From NCBI RefSeq assembly GCF_014235185.1, contig NZ_CP060131.1, positions 875,501 to 939,500 on the forward strand: a stretch of DNA of 64,000 nt, given 5' to 3'. Shown here piece after piece: positions 56,945 to 64,000 of this stretch. The first letter of the stretch is position 1; each line of letters opens with the position of its first letter. Under the pieces are notes generated by a model. It ran no database searches and was not told where the DNA came from. It saw only the letters and a list, made by a program, of their open reading frames with translations. Origin of the DNA: Pseudonocardia petroleophila (GTDB lineage Bacteria; Actinomycetota; Actinomycetes; Mycobacteriales; Pseudonocardiaceae). Both the position numbers and the translations under genes were made by a program.

Positions 56945-57781
56945 GTGGACCTGCTCCGGCACCTGGATCTCTTCGTCACCGTGGCCGAGGAGGGGCACTT
57001 CGGGCGGGCCGCGACGCGCCTCGGCATGACGCAACCGCCCCTGTCCCAGGGCGTGAAGCGCCTGGAGTCGGAGCTGGGCGTCGTGCTGCTGACCCGCAAC
57101 GCGCGGGTGGTCCGGCTGACGCGCGCCGGCGCCGACCTGCTCCCCGCGGCGCGCGCCCTGCTCGACGACGCGGCGGCGCTGCGGGCGCGGGCCGCCGACC
57201 ACGCCCGCCCGCAGCCCGCCCTGCGGCTCGGGGTGGTGCCGCAGGTCGGGGCGGCGCTCGCCGCGTCCCTCGCCGCCGCGGCCGGCCCCCGGTCGGCACT
57301 GGTCACCGCGCCCACCACGCACCTCGTCGACGCCCTCGACGCCGGACAGCTCGACGTCGCGGTCGTCCGGCACCCGGCCGTGCTGGGGTCGCTGACCGCG
57401 GGCGCGGTGACCGGGCTGCCGACCGTCGCCCTCGTCCCGGCGTCGTTCGCGGCCACCCGCGTCACCCTGCGCTCCCTGACCGGCCTCCCCCTGGCCGTCC
57501 CGCCCCGCACGCACGCCCCCGCCGCCCACGACCTGCTGCTCGACACGCTCGTCGAGCGCGGCTGGGACCCGCCCACGGTCACCGCGGCCGACGACCGGGC
57601 CGCGCTGGCCCTCGTCGCGTCGGGGCAGGCGGTGGCGCTCACCGCCGATCCCGCGCTGTCGGCGCCGGGGGTGCGCCGCATCGACGTCGGCCCGCTCCCG
57701 CTGTGGGTGCGGCCGGTGTGGCGCGACCCGGCCCCCGACACCCTCGCCGCGATCACCGCTGTGCTCCGGGCGGCGTCGTGA
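56945..57781 (+). CDS. LysR-family regulator of beta-lactamase (AmpR/BlaA-like)
   Basis: 278 residues. The HTH start DLLRHLDLFVTVAEEGHFGRAATRLGMTQPPLSQGVKRLESELGVVLLTRNARVVRLTRAG is the LysR N-terminus. An effector domain follows (LRLGVVPQVGAAL, DVAVVRHPAV, ALVASGQAVALTADPAL). It is divergent from a class A beta-lactamase, with a perfect palindrome between them. Its stop overlaps the next gene (GTGA). The Streptomyces cacaoi blaL-blaA-blaB system has the same parts: a LysR activator (BlaA), a penicillin-recognising serine protein (BlaB) and a beta-lactamase. Confidence 0.92.
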   Translation: MDLLRHLDLFVTVAEEGHFGRAATRLGMTQPPLSQGVKRLESELGVVLLTRNARVVRLTRAGADLLPAARALLDDAAALRARAADHARPQPALRLGVVPQVGAALAASLAAAAGPRSALVTAPTTHLVDALDAGQLDVAVVRHPAVLGSLTAGAVTGLPTVALVPASFAATRVTLRSLTGLPLAVPPRTHAPAAHDLLLDTLVERGWDPPTVTAADDRAALALVASGQAVALTADPALSAPGVRRIDVGPLPLWVRPVWRDPAPDTLAAITAVLRAAS

Positions 57782-58683
57782 CACCCGCCGTCACCCCGGC
57801 GGAACGGGTGCGGGCGGCGTTCGCCGAGGCCGGCGTCGAGGGCCGCCTGCACGCCGTCGGACTGCACCGGTCGCGGCCCCGGGAGGTGGCCGTCGACGCC
57901 GACGAACCGGTCGTCATGGCGTCGGTCTACAAGCTCGTGCTGCTGGTGGCGTTCGCCCGCCTCGTCGACGACGGCGGGCTCGACCCCACCGAACCCGTCA
58001 CCGTCCCCGCCGCCCGCCGCACCCCCGGCCCCACCGGGCTGTCCGCGCTGCGCGACGCGGTGACCGCGACCTGGCGCGACCTGATGACCCTGACGATCAC
58101 GCACTCCGACAACACCGCGGCCGACGTCGTCCTCGCCCGCGTCGGCCTCGACCGGCTCGACGCGATGCTGGACGGGTTCGGCCTGCACGCCACCCGGGTG
58201 CTCAGCGGCACCGACGACGTCCAGCACGAGCTGCGCGTCCAGACCGGGGCCCGCGACGTCGCGGCCGCCTTCGCAGCGCTGGCCCGCGACGACGGCGTCG
58301 GGGACGTCGCCGCCTACGACCCCGCCCTGACCAGCGCGACCACCGCCCGCGACACGACCCGCCTGCTCGGGATGATCTGGGACGACACCGCGGCGTCACC
58401 GGAGGGCTGCCGCTTCGCCCGCGACCTGCTCGGCGCCCAGATCTGGACCCACCGCCTGCGCGCCGGCTTCCCCCGCGGCGCCCGCGTGGCCGGCAAGACC
58501 GGCACGATCGGCGCCGTCCGCAACGAGGTCGGGGTGGTGACGTTCGACGGCGAGCACCCCGTCGCCGTCGCGGTGTTCACGCGGGCCGCCCGCGCCGACC
58601 CCGTCCTGCCCCGCGCCGACGCGGTGATCGGCGAGGCCGCCCGCATCGCGGTGACCGACCTGCGGTCCGGCCGGGTGGAGTAG
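57778..58683 (+). CDS. Cytoplasmic class A beta-lactamase-like serine hydrolase (BlaB-like)
   Basis: 301 residues from GTG 57778, coupled to the LysR gene. Penicillin-binding motifs are kept: SVYK at 49-52, SDN near 104 (ITHSDNTAADVVLAR) and KTGT near 236 (VAGKTGTIGAV). There is no signal peptide or membrane helix, so it should stay in the cytoplasm. The ELN glutamate needed for fast deacylation by class A enzymes is not evident at the usual place. These points fit a penicillin sensor such as BlaB of S. cacaoi, needed with BlaA for induction, more than a secreted lactamase. The role is inferred. Confidence 0.85.
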   Translation: MTPAVTPAERVRAAFAEAGVEGRLHAVGLHRSRPREVAVDADEPVVMASVYKLVLLVAFARLVDDGGLDPTEPVTVPAARRTPGPTGLSALRDAVTATWRDLMTLTITHSDNTAADVVLARVGLDRLDAMLDGFGLHATRVLSGTDDVQHELRVQTGARDVAAAFAALARDDGVGDVAAYDPALTSATTARDTTRLLGMIWDDTAASPEGCRFARDLLGAQIWTHRLRAGFPRGARVAGKTGTIGAVRNEVGVVTFDGEHPVAVAVFTRAARADPVLPRADAVIGEAARIAVTDLRSGRVE

Positions 58684-59676
58684 TCACCCGCGCTCGCCGA
58701 GCAGGTACGCGGCGGTGTGGGCCACGCCCGGGTCGGGGTCGTCCCGGAGACCGGCCAGCGCCGCGGCCGCCCGAGGTCCGGGGATCCCCGCGAGCGCCTC
58801 CGCCAGACGGCGGCGGGCCGGACCGTTCGCGTCCGCGAGCTCCGCGGCGATCGCGCCGGCGATCTCGTCCGCCCGTCCGTGCCGGGAGGCGAGCGCGGCG
58901 AGCACGTCGGCGGCGTCGACGTCGTCGGGACCCTCGACGACCAGGACGACGAGCTCGGAGACGGTGTCGACCTCGCCGCGCGCGCCCCGGGCCAGCGCGA
59001 CCCGCCCCCGCACCAGCGGGTCGGGATGCCCGGCCGCCGCGGCCAGCGCGGCGTGCGCCCGCGCCGAACCGATCTTGACCAGCGCCGCCAGCGCGCGGTG
59101 CCGCCGGTCGGCGTCGGCCGAGTCCAGCGCCTCCGCCAGCACCGGGACCGCGGCGTCCCCGGTCCGGGCGAGGGCCCAGTCGAGCGCCCCGGCGACGTGC
59201 GGGTCGGGCTCCGCCAGCGCCGCCTCGGCGAGGGGGACGGCGTCCCGGTCGCCCGCGGCGGTGAGCGAGAGGGCGAGGCGTTGGCGGGCCGAGGGATCGT
59301 CGACGTCGAGGCCCCGCACCAGCCCGATCGTCCGCAGCACGTCCGACCACGCGGAGGGGTCGCTCGCCTGCACCCGGCCGAGCCTGCGGAGCAGCTCCTC
59401 CTCGCGCGCGAGGCGCTCGCGGGCCCCGGCGACGAGCTGCTCCACCATCGCGGCCGGGCTGAACGACAGGTCCCCGAGCACGTCGGCGACGTCCTGCAGG
59501 CTCAGCCCCAGCGAGCGCAGACCCTCCACGTGGAACAGGCGACGGAGGTCGTCCTCGGAATATTGCCGGTACCCGGCGGTCGTGCGCCCGGTCGGCGACA
59601 CGAGCCCGACGGAGTCGTAGTGACGCAGCATCCGCGCACTGATCCCGGACCGCTCGGCGACCTCCCCGATCAGCAC
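58684..59676 (-). CDS. MerR-family regulator with C-terminal HEAT-like repeats
   Basis: About 330 residues from GTG 59676 (GTG 59685 possible). The MerR winged helix is IGEVAERSGISARMLRHYDSVGLVSPTGRTTAGYRQYSEDDLRRLF, with a coiled dimer helix to about 110. The remainder is helical repeats rich in A-x-L and R-x-x-A, with HEAT-like phrases such as DPHVAGALDWALARTGDAAVPVLAEALDSADADRRHRALAALVKIG. The HEAT part may bind a partner or large ligand. Its start overlaps the stop of the HEAT-only gene, so the two are coupled. Its stop abuts the convergent serine hydrolase stop. Confidence 0.88.
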   Translation of the reverse strand: MLIGEVAERSGISARMLRHYDSVGLVSPTGRTTAGYRQYSEDDLRRLFHVEGLRSLGLSLQDVADVLGDLSFSPAAMVEQLVAGARERLAREEELLRRLGRVQASDPSAWSDVLRTIGLVRGLDVDDPSARQRLALSLTAAGDRDAVPLAEAALAEPDPHVAGALDWALARTGDAAVPVLAEALDSADADRRHRALAALVKIGSARAHAALAAAAGHPDPLVRGRVALARGARGEVDTVSELVVLVVEGPDDVDAADVLAALASRHGRADEIAGAIAAELADANGPARRRLAEALAGIPGPRAAAALAGLRDDPDPGVAHTAAYLLGERG

Positions 59677-60260
59677 CCCGCCCACCCCTCGGACCCGGCG
59701 TCGGGGTCCAGCAGCACCCGCTCGGTGGCGGCCGCGTGCGCACGCACACCGGCGTCCCGGTCGGTCATGGCGCGCCGGACGGCGGGCAGCGCCACCTCGC
59801 CGAGGACGACGAACGCGCGACCCAGGCTCCGCCGCACCTCCCCGCCCCCGCGGCCGAACTGGGTGGCCAGCGTCTCGGCGAGACCGGCCTCGTGCCCCTG
59901 CGGGACGAGGCCGACCGCGGTCCGCCACGCCGCCCTGGCGACCTCGTCGTCGTCATCGGTCAGGAGCTCGACGGTGATCGCCGGCCACGTGGTGGCGTCC
60001 CCGATCTTCGACAGGGTGTGCAGGGCCTGGCTGCGCGCCTGCGGGACCTCCGACCGCAGCTCCGACAGCAGCCTCGGCACCGTGAGCGAGCGGGCGTGCC
60101 GGGTGAGCGCCCAGGTCAGCATGTCGCGGACGAAGAAGTCCGGCTCGACCCCGCACCGCTCCACCAGCACCCCGACGTGCTCGGGCGCGGGCCGCGTCCC
60201 GGCGGCGAGGGCCGCCCGCAGCCGCACCGACACGTCCCCCGACCCCCACGACCCGTCCAT
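59670..60260 (-). CDS. HEAT-repeat protein coupled to the MerR-HEAT regulator
   Basis: 196 residues from ATG 60260, with GGAGGTGG upstream. A longer form (60311) is possible. It is made mostly of helical repeats such as VRDMLTWALTRHARSLTVPRLLSELRSEVPQARSQALHTLSKIGD and EVRRSLGRAFVVLGEVALPAVRRAMTDRDAGVRAHAAATERVLL. These resemble the repeats in the MerR-fused gene next to it. No catalytic motif is visible. It may modulate the MerR protein or share its ligand. It stops seven bases inside the MerR gene start. Confidence 0.85.
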   Translation of the reverse strand: MDGSWGSGDVSVRLRAALAAGTRPAPEHVGVLVERCGVEPDFFVRDMLTWALTRHARSLTVPRLLSELRSEVPQARSQALHTLSKIGDATTWPAITVELLTDDDDEVARAAWRTAVGLVPQGHEAGLAETLATQFGRGGGEVRRSLGRAFVVLGEVALPAVRRAMTDRDAGVRAHAAATERVLLDPDAGSEGWAGC

Positions 60261-60357
60261 CCCGACCACCTCCGCCCCCGATCCCAGACCCTGCCACGGT
60301 GTGAAGGTCAAGCCGGTGCGCCGGTGTGCGGAGGGGGCCCGGGTAGTCTGCGCAGGC

Positions 60358-60430
60358 GCCCTCGTAGCTCAGGGGATAGAGCACCGCTCTCCTAAAGCGG
60401 GTGCCGCAGGTTCGAATCCTGCCGGGGGCA
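60358..60430 (+). tRNA. tRNA-Arg(CCT)
   Basis: 73 nt. The acceptor GCCCTCG pairs with CGGGGGC (one G-T pair), the D-arm is GCTC/GAGC, and the anticodon arm CCGCT-CTCCTAA-AGCGG has anticodon CCT. The T-arm is GCAGG-TTCGAAT-CCTGC and the discriminator is A. CCA is not encoded. A TAGTCT at 60344-60349 may be the -10. It is followed 93 bases later by an integrase gene, and its 3' end is a probable attachment site. Confidence 0.96.
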
Positions 60431-60480
60431 CAAGCACTGACCAGCGGATACGTCCCGCAATATCGCGGGCAGACACCCCG

Positions 60481-60501
60481 CGTGGCACGTTTCGTGGCAC
60501 G
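60481..60501. promoter_or_regulatory. Paired CGTGGCACG repeats before the integrase
   Basis: CGTGGCACG occurs at 60481-60489 and 60493-60501, starting 12 bp apart, just upstream of the TACGGT -10 (60511-60516) of the integrase. They could be binding sites of the integrase's own GntR-type domain or arm-type sites for recombination. A short inverted repeat CCCGC/GCGGG (60454-60469) precedes them. Confidence 0.45.
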
Positions 60502-60522
60502 AACTCGCTCTACGGTGGCTCC

Positions 60523-62001
60523 ATGCCACCTCGGAAACGACGGCAGCGCGGCTCGATCCTCCCGCTGCCGAGCGGCTCCTACCGCGTCACCGTGTACGCC
60601 GGCCGCGACGCGCTGACGGGCAAGGCGCGGCAGCTCCGCGAAACCGCGAAGACCTACGACGAGGCCAAGAAGGTGCTCACGCGCCTGCAGCGCCAGGTCG
60701 ACGAGGACAAGCAGCCGAAGAGCAACATCACCGTGCGCCAGGCCGTCGAGCAGTGGCTCGAGGTCGCTGTGCTGGAGGAGACCACGCGCGAGCGGTACGA
60801 CGACCTGCTGCGCCTCTACGTGCTGCCGACGCTCGGCCACCTCCAGGCCGCACGTCTCGACGCCGAGCTCCTGGAGCGCTTCTACGCCCGGCTGCAGCGC
60901 TGCCGGGAGATGTGCACCGGCCGAGCCCGCGGCGGCCACACCTGCCGGCCGCTCAGCAGCAGCACGACCCGGAAGATCCACTACCTCATTCGCGGCGCGC
61001 TCGACCGCGCCGTCCGCTGGCAGCACCTCGGCGTCAACAAAGCGGCGATGGCCACCGCGCCGACACCGGGACACCACGAGCCCGACCCGCCCAACGCCGG
61101 GGAGGCAGCACGGCTCCTGAACGCCGCCCAGGCCGATCCGGAGTGGGGCCTGCTCCTGTGGCTCACCATGCTGACCGGACCACGACGTGGCGAGATATCC
61201 GCACTGCGCTGGCGCCACGTCGACTTCGAGCGCGGCTTGCTGACAATCCACCGCAGCAACGCCCAGCCGAAGACCGGGCTGAAGGAGAAGACCACCAAGA
61301 CCGGTCAAGCCCGCAAGATCGCCCTCGACCCTCACACCCTCGGCCTGCTCGCCGCCCACCGAGAGCTGTTCGAATCCCGCTGCGCCGAGCTCGGCTCTAC
61401 TCTCAGCCTCGACGCCTTCGTCTTCTCCCCCGCCCCCGACGGCTCGACCCCGTTCCTGCCGAGGGCCATCAGCCAGCGCTACCGCCGGCTCGCCCTGCGC
61501 CTCGAACTCCGCAGCACCCGCCTGCACTCGCTACGCCACTACTCGGCAACCGAGCTCATCGCGGCCGGCGTGGACGTCCGCACAGTGGCCGGCCGTCTCG
61601 GCCACGGCAGCGGCGGAGCCACCACACTCAAGGTCTATGCGGGCTGGGCTAACGAGGCCGACCGCCGCGCTGCCGTCACAATGGGAATGATTTTGCCGAA
61701 GCCTGCTCCGGCGCCGGCGCGGTCCCGCTGGCCCTACGAGACCATAGCCGACGCGCTCCGACGAGAGATCGAAACTGGCCGACTAAAGCCCGGCGATCAA
61801 CTCCCGACCGTTGTCGAGCTCGCTGTCGCCAACGCCGTCGCAGTCGGCACCGCACATCGCGCCTTAGCTGTGCTAAAACTGGAAGGCCTCGTGTCAGTAA
61901 AACGCGGTCAGCGAGCTATTGCGCGAAGGCTATCGGTGACCGGCCCCGACACTCTTCACCACCACAAGTCGTTCGCCTCAGACTGCTCCGATCAAGCTTA
62001 G
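60523..62001 (+). CDS. Tyrosine-family integrase fused to a GntR-type winged helix
   Basis: 492 residues. The N-terminal AP2/SAM-like DNA-binding part (GSILPLPSGSYRVTVYAG, VRQAVEQWLEVAVLEETTRERYDDLLRLYVLPTLG) is followed by a catalytic domain with arginine in LTGPRRGEISALRWRHVD, HxxR in LHSLRHYSATEL, LGHGSG and the nucleophile tyrosine in TLKVYAGW. From about 405 a GntR-type winged helix follows (WPYETIADALRREIETGRLKPGDQLPTVVELAV to GLVSVKRGQRAIARR). It integrates DNA at the adjacent tRNA-Arg. TACGGT ends seven bases before ATG 60523. GntR fusion suggests self-regulation. No excisionase is visible nearby. Confidence 0.93.
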   Translation: MPPRKRRQRGSILPLPSGSYRVTVYAGRDALTGKARQLRETAKTYDEAKKVLTRLQRQVDEDKQPKSNITVRQAVEQWLEVAVLEETTRERYDDLLRLYVLPTLGHLQAARLDAELLERFYARLQRCREMCTGRARGGHTCRPLSSSTTRKIHYLIRGALDRAVRWQHLGVNKAAMATAPTPGHHEPDPPNAGEAARLLNAAQADPEWGLLLWLTMLTGPRRGEISALRWRHVDFERGLLTIHRSNAQPKTGLKEKTTKTGQARKIALDPHTLGLLAAHRELFESRCAELGSTLSLDAFVFSPAPDGSTPFLPRAISQRYRRLALRLELRSTRLHSLRHYSATELIAAGVDVRTVAGRLGHGSGGATTLKVYAGWANEADRRAAVTMGMILPKPAPAPARSRWPYETIADALRREIETGRLKPGDQLPTVVELAVANAVAVGTAHRALAVLKLEGLVSVKRGQRAIARRLSVTGPDTLHHHKSFASDCSDQA

Positions 62002-62029
62002 AATCGCGTTCCCATGATACGCTTGCCCA

Positions 62030-63466
62030 GTGGCGATAGACGACGACCAGCAGCACATCGGTCGGTTCTGGACTAGCGATAGCGAGAATCGAGTTGGGGG
62101 CGTACTCAAGCTCCGGTCCGGCAGAGCTCCACGCGTCGAGTTGCACGACGAGTTGACGCCTGGATTCAGACCAGTCAATGATGCAGAAGATGGGCAGTGG
62201 CGCACCCTCGGTCCGGCGAACGATGGCCCGCACGTCGAGTCCCTCCTTCTCCATGGAGAGATTTCCAGCTCGCCGCGAGCAGTCACCCTTGTCGACTGCT
62301 TCACATACCACCGCCGATTTCAGCTCTTCGGAGAAGGGGTATCAGAGCAGTTTCTACAAGCGCGGTACGCCCTGTTCGGCGCTCATGTCGAGTCACAAGA
62401 TCTCAAGTTTAGCGGCGTGAGGGTTCGTTTGAGTTCTCTGGCCGCGTGGGCCAACCTCGAAGGATTCAGCGGAACGCAATCCCCAGGAGCAAAAGCCAGT
62501 CTGCATCTAGATTACGAGACCCCTGAAGTACCGCAGATAAAGCTTCATAATGGGGCAACGCTCCGGATTGTGCCGACAATCAAGCTGCCTGTATCCGTCA
62601 CGCCCGACGGAGTATCAATCAGTAGATCAGTGTTCGTGGAGATCACTGGTGCACCATCATCGGACTGGAACGGCATCGACCGATCGTACGTTCGCCCGCT
62701 CCGCAGCTTCCTACAGCTATGCACACTCCGCGAAAGCATGGTTGATCAAGTCGAAGTGCAAGTGGGCGGCAACTGGATACGGTTGGTCGCATCAAGAATT
62801 GGAGGAAACGCTCTCGCCAATCAGACCGCCGACTCAGTAATCAGATTCAGCGATATCGGTATTGAACCATTGGCCGAATGGCTGGATTGCGTCGACGACC
62901 TTGGCCCAACCCCAGCGGTTGTTTCCGACGGCATTACCGGGAGCCAAGACACCATCGAGACGCAGCTCCTCGAACTTACAACCGTCGCCGAGGGCTTACA
63001 CCGATCGATCTTTCCTCAGGAAGACCGTCTGACAGTCGACCAGGCTGAAAACGTTAGATTGATCGTTCGGGAAGCCATCAAGTCCGAGCCTTCTCGTGTC
63101 CAAGACGTTGTCAACGGGCGGTTCGGATACATCGAGGAGATGAGCTACCCGCATCGACTGCGAGCGATTGCGAAGGAAGCAGCGGTGGCGCTTCCAGAGA
63201 TCGCAGGCAGAATCAACCGGTGGGCTGATGCAGTTTCGACCGCGCGAAATCGGTTTGCGCACGGTACCGGTCGAGGCGTCAAGGAGGAAGAAACGGATGA
63301 GCTAATCGGCCTGATCGAGTCACTCCGATGGTGCCTCACTACAGTCCTTCTTCTCAACTGCCACACACCGGCCCAAGTCATCGCAGATCGATTCAAATCG
63401 CATCAGAGGTTCGAGCACTACACTGCACAGGTCAAAGTTTCGTTACCTCGAGTCTACGCGGAGTAG
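62030..63466 (+). CDS. ApeA-like HEPN protein (probable anti-phage defence)
   Basis: 478 residues. The N-terminal beta-rich part (IGRFWTSDSENRVGGVLKLRSGRAPRVELHDEL) resembles the ApeA N-terminal domain. The C-terminal helical part ends with STARNRFAHGTG, where R406-N-x-x-x-H411 is the R-x4-6-H motif of HEPN ribonucleases. ApeA was reported as an abortive-infection anti-phage gene in genome surveys of defence systems, from memory. GC is clearly lower than the rest of the window (32 of 60 at 62581-62640), and codon use is atypical. TACGCT (62018-62023) ends six bases before GTG 62030. It is the first cargo gene of the tRNA-Arg element. I infer the family; a profile search was not possible. Confidence 0.75.
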   Translation: MAIDDDQQHIGRFWTSDSENRVGGVLKLRSGRAPRVELHDELTPGFRPVNDAEDGQWRTLGPANDGPHVESLLLHGEISSSPRAVTLVDCFTYHRRFQLFGEGVSEQFLQARYALFGAHVESQDLKFSGVRVRLSSLAAWANLEGFSGTQSPGAKASLHLDYETPEVPQIKLHNGATLRIVPTIKLPVSVTPDGVSISRSVFVEITGAPSSDWNGIDRSYVRPLRSFLQLCTLRESMVDQVEVQVGGNWIRLVASRIGGNALANQTADSVIRFSDIGIEPLAEWLDCVDDLGPTPAVVSDGITGSQDTIETQLLELTTVAEGLHRSIFPQEDRLTVDQAENVRLIVREAIKSEPSRVQDVVNGRFGYIEEMSYPHRLRAIAKEAAVALPEIAGRINRWADAVSTARNRFAHGTGRGVKEEETDELIGLIESLRWCLTTVLLLNCHTPAQVIADRFKSHQRFEHYTAQVKVSLPRVYAE

Positions 63467-63473
63467 AGGTCGA

Positions 63474-63751
63474 GCGCAGCGACCGCTCACTTTTCGAGTG
63501 CGTCCGCAATGTTGTCTCACAGCCGCTCCCGCGCCACCATCGCGTACTCCTGCAAGTTCCCGATCGCGACGTCAAGCGAAAGTCGCGCCGCCCGCACGCT
63601 GGCGAGTCAATCGTCAAGCCGAGGCGTGTAAGGACCGCCAAGCCCTCAATTGGCTCGTGCACCGCCGTTGCGCCCAGTCGTTTCAGCGGCTTGACGGATC
63701 GTTTCGCGGATGGCGGCCGCGGCTGGCACATCTGGCGCCGTTCCGGCGAGC
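63474..63751 (-). pseudogene. Decayed 3' portion of an element-borne gene
   Basis: Protein-like stretches occur in different minus-strand frames with stops between them. One is ELAGTAPDVPAAAAIRETI then GRNGGARAN and a stop. Another is EGLAVLTRLGLTIDSP in a second frame, followed by ARLSLDVAIGNLQEYA and MVARERL, then a stop and DNIADALEK in the first frame again. This looks like one gene broken by frameshifts and a nonsense change, continuing from the HTH fragment at 63752-64000. The original product is not recognised. Confidence 0.45.
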
Positions 63752-64000
63752 TCACCCCTCCGCTCTCCGTTTCGCCGCGGCGGCGGCTTTCCACCGGTAA
63801 ACGGTCCGCTCGGTCACTCGACACCGTCTCGCCACGGAGGCTGGCGAGCGACCCGTGGCCAGGAGTGCCGCGCCGATTGCCGCGTTCTCCGACCGTGTGC
63901 TCGCTGGTAGATCGAAATCCGTCCGGATGTCGATCTGGTGCCAGCGGCTGGCGCGGCGCTCCTCGGGCGTCAGCCCACCCGCGATCCCGTGCGGGAGGAG
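63752..64000 (-). CDS. Helix-turn-helix protein fragment (N-terminus outside window)
   Basis: The minus-strand frame from the right edge is open for 82 residues to a TGA at 63754-63752. GLTPEERRASRWHQIDIRTD precedes an HTH-like segment: AIGAALLATGRSPASVARRCRVTERTVYRWKAAAAAKRR. Phage small terminase and transposon-type DNA-binding proteins look like this. The protein-like reading continues in other frames downstream, so the stop may be premature and the gene broken. The N-terminal part lies beyond 64000. Confidence 0.5.
   Translation of the reverse strand, partial: LLPHGIAGGLTPEERRASRWHQIDIRTDFDLPASTRSENAAIGAALLATGRSPASVARRCRVTERTVYRWKAAAAAKRRAEG

Noticed and set aside
60453..60470. Terminator for tRNA-Arg at the CCCGC/GCGGG repeat
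   Set aside because: Arms are only five bases, with no T-run; kept only as a note by the integrase promoter.

Overview
The window is a piece of chromosome from a very GC-rich actinomycete. One sampled line, 20401-20460, has 48 G+C of 60. GTG starts, ATGA/GTGA overlaps and leaderless-looking starts are common. Gene content and order suggest a Pseudonocardiales-type organism, possibly Pseudonocardia. That genus guess is inference; no 16S or marker search was possible.

Layout. 1-414 is the end of an M20-type dipeptidase. 440-7041 holds two DrrAB-type ABC exporters on either side of a large AfsR/SARP-type regulator, with three 11-bp-spaced heptamers in front of the second exporter. 7282-17240 is a minus-strand housekeeping run: ABC-F ATPase, ispE, an MFS exporter, rsmA, an Rpf-type muralytic enzyme, a TatD nuclease and metG. 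17348-21243 is a siderophore/iron uptake operon behind a possible iron box. 21269-30465 carries type III glutamine synthetase, a protein made of two similar HTH-like halves, an EamA exporter divergent from a CGNR regulator, a GH15 enzyme with zwf, and a KhtT/CPA2 K+/H+ antiporter pair. 30475-30606 is an exact 22-bp tandem repeat.

30680-42519 and 47675-51522 match, from memory, the order of M. tuberculosis Rv0981-Rv1011: mprA-mprB-pepD, moaB2, mscL, ruc (with a CIRCE operator), 5-FCL, galU, glp/moeA, rimJ, glpR/sepX, pmt, rsmI, metG, tatD, rpfB, ksgA, ispE. In this window the order is broken by inserted blocks, including an epimerase, a two-component system and a glycosyltransferase/methyltransferase operon (42594-47520) between moaB2 and pepD, and an MFS gene between rsmA and ispE.

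51569-60260 is more accessory. It has a beta-hydroxyacid dehydrogenase, a membrane phosphoesterase, an XRE-cupin regulator divergent from a thioredoxin-reductase-like protein, and a beta-lactamase/LysR/second serine-hydrolase locus resembling the S. cacaoi blaL-blaA-blaB system. A MerR-HEAT regulator and a HEAT-only protein follow. At 60358 a tRNA-Arg(CCU) is followed by a tyrosine integrase fused to a GntR-type domain. Beyond it lies a gene of clearly lower GC for an ApeA-like HEPN protein, a probable anti-phage defence gene, and then a decayed helix-turn-helix gene at the right edge. This is the left end of an integrated element whose right end is outside the window.

Across the window many genes have a TAnnnT-like hexamer ending 6-8 bases before the start codon, which suggests widespread leaderless transcription. 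Four divergent pairs have start codons only 34-38 bases apart.
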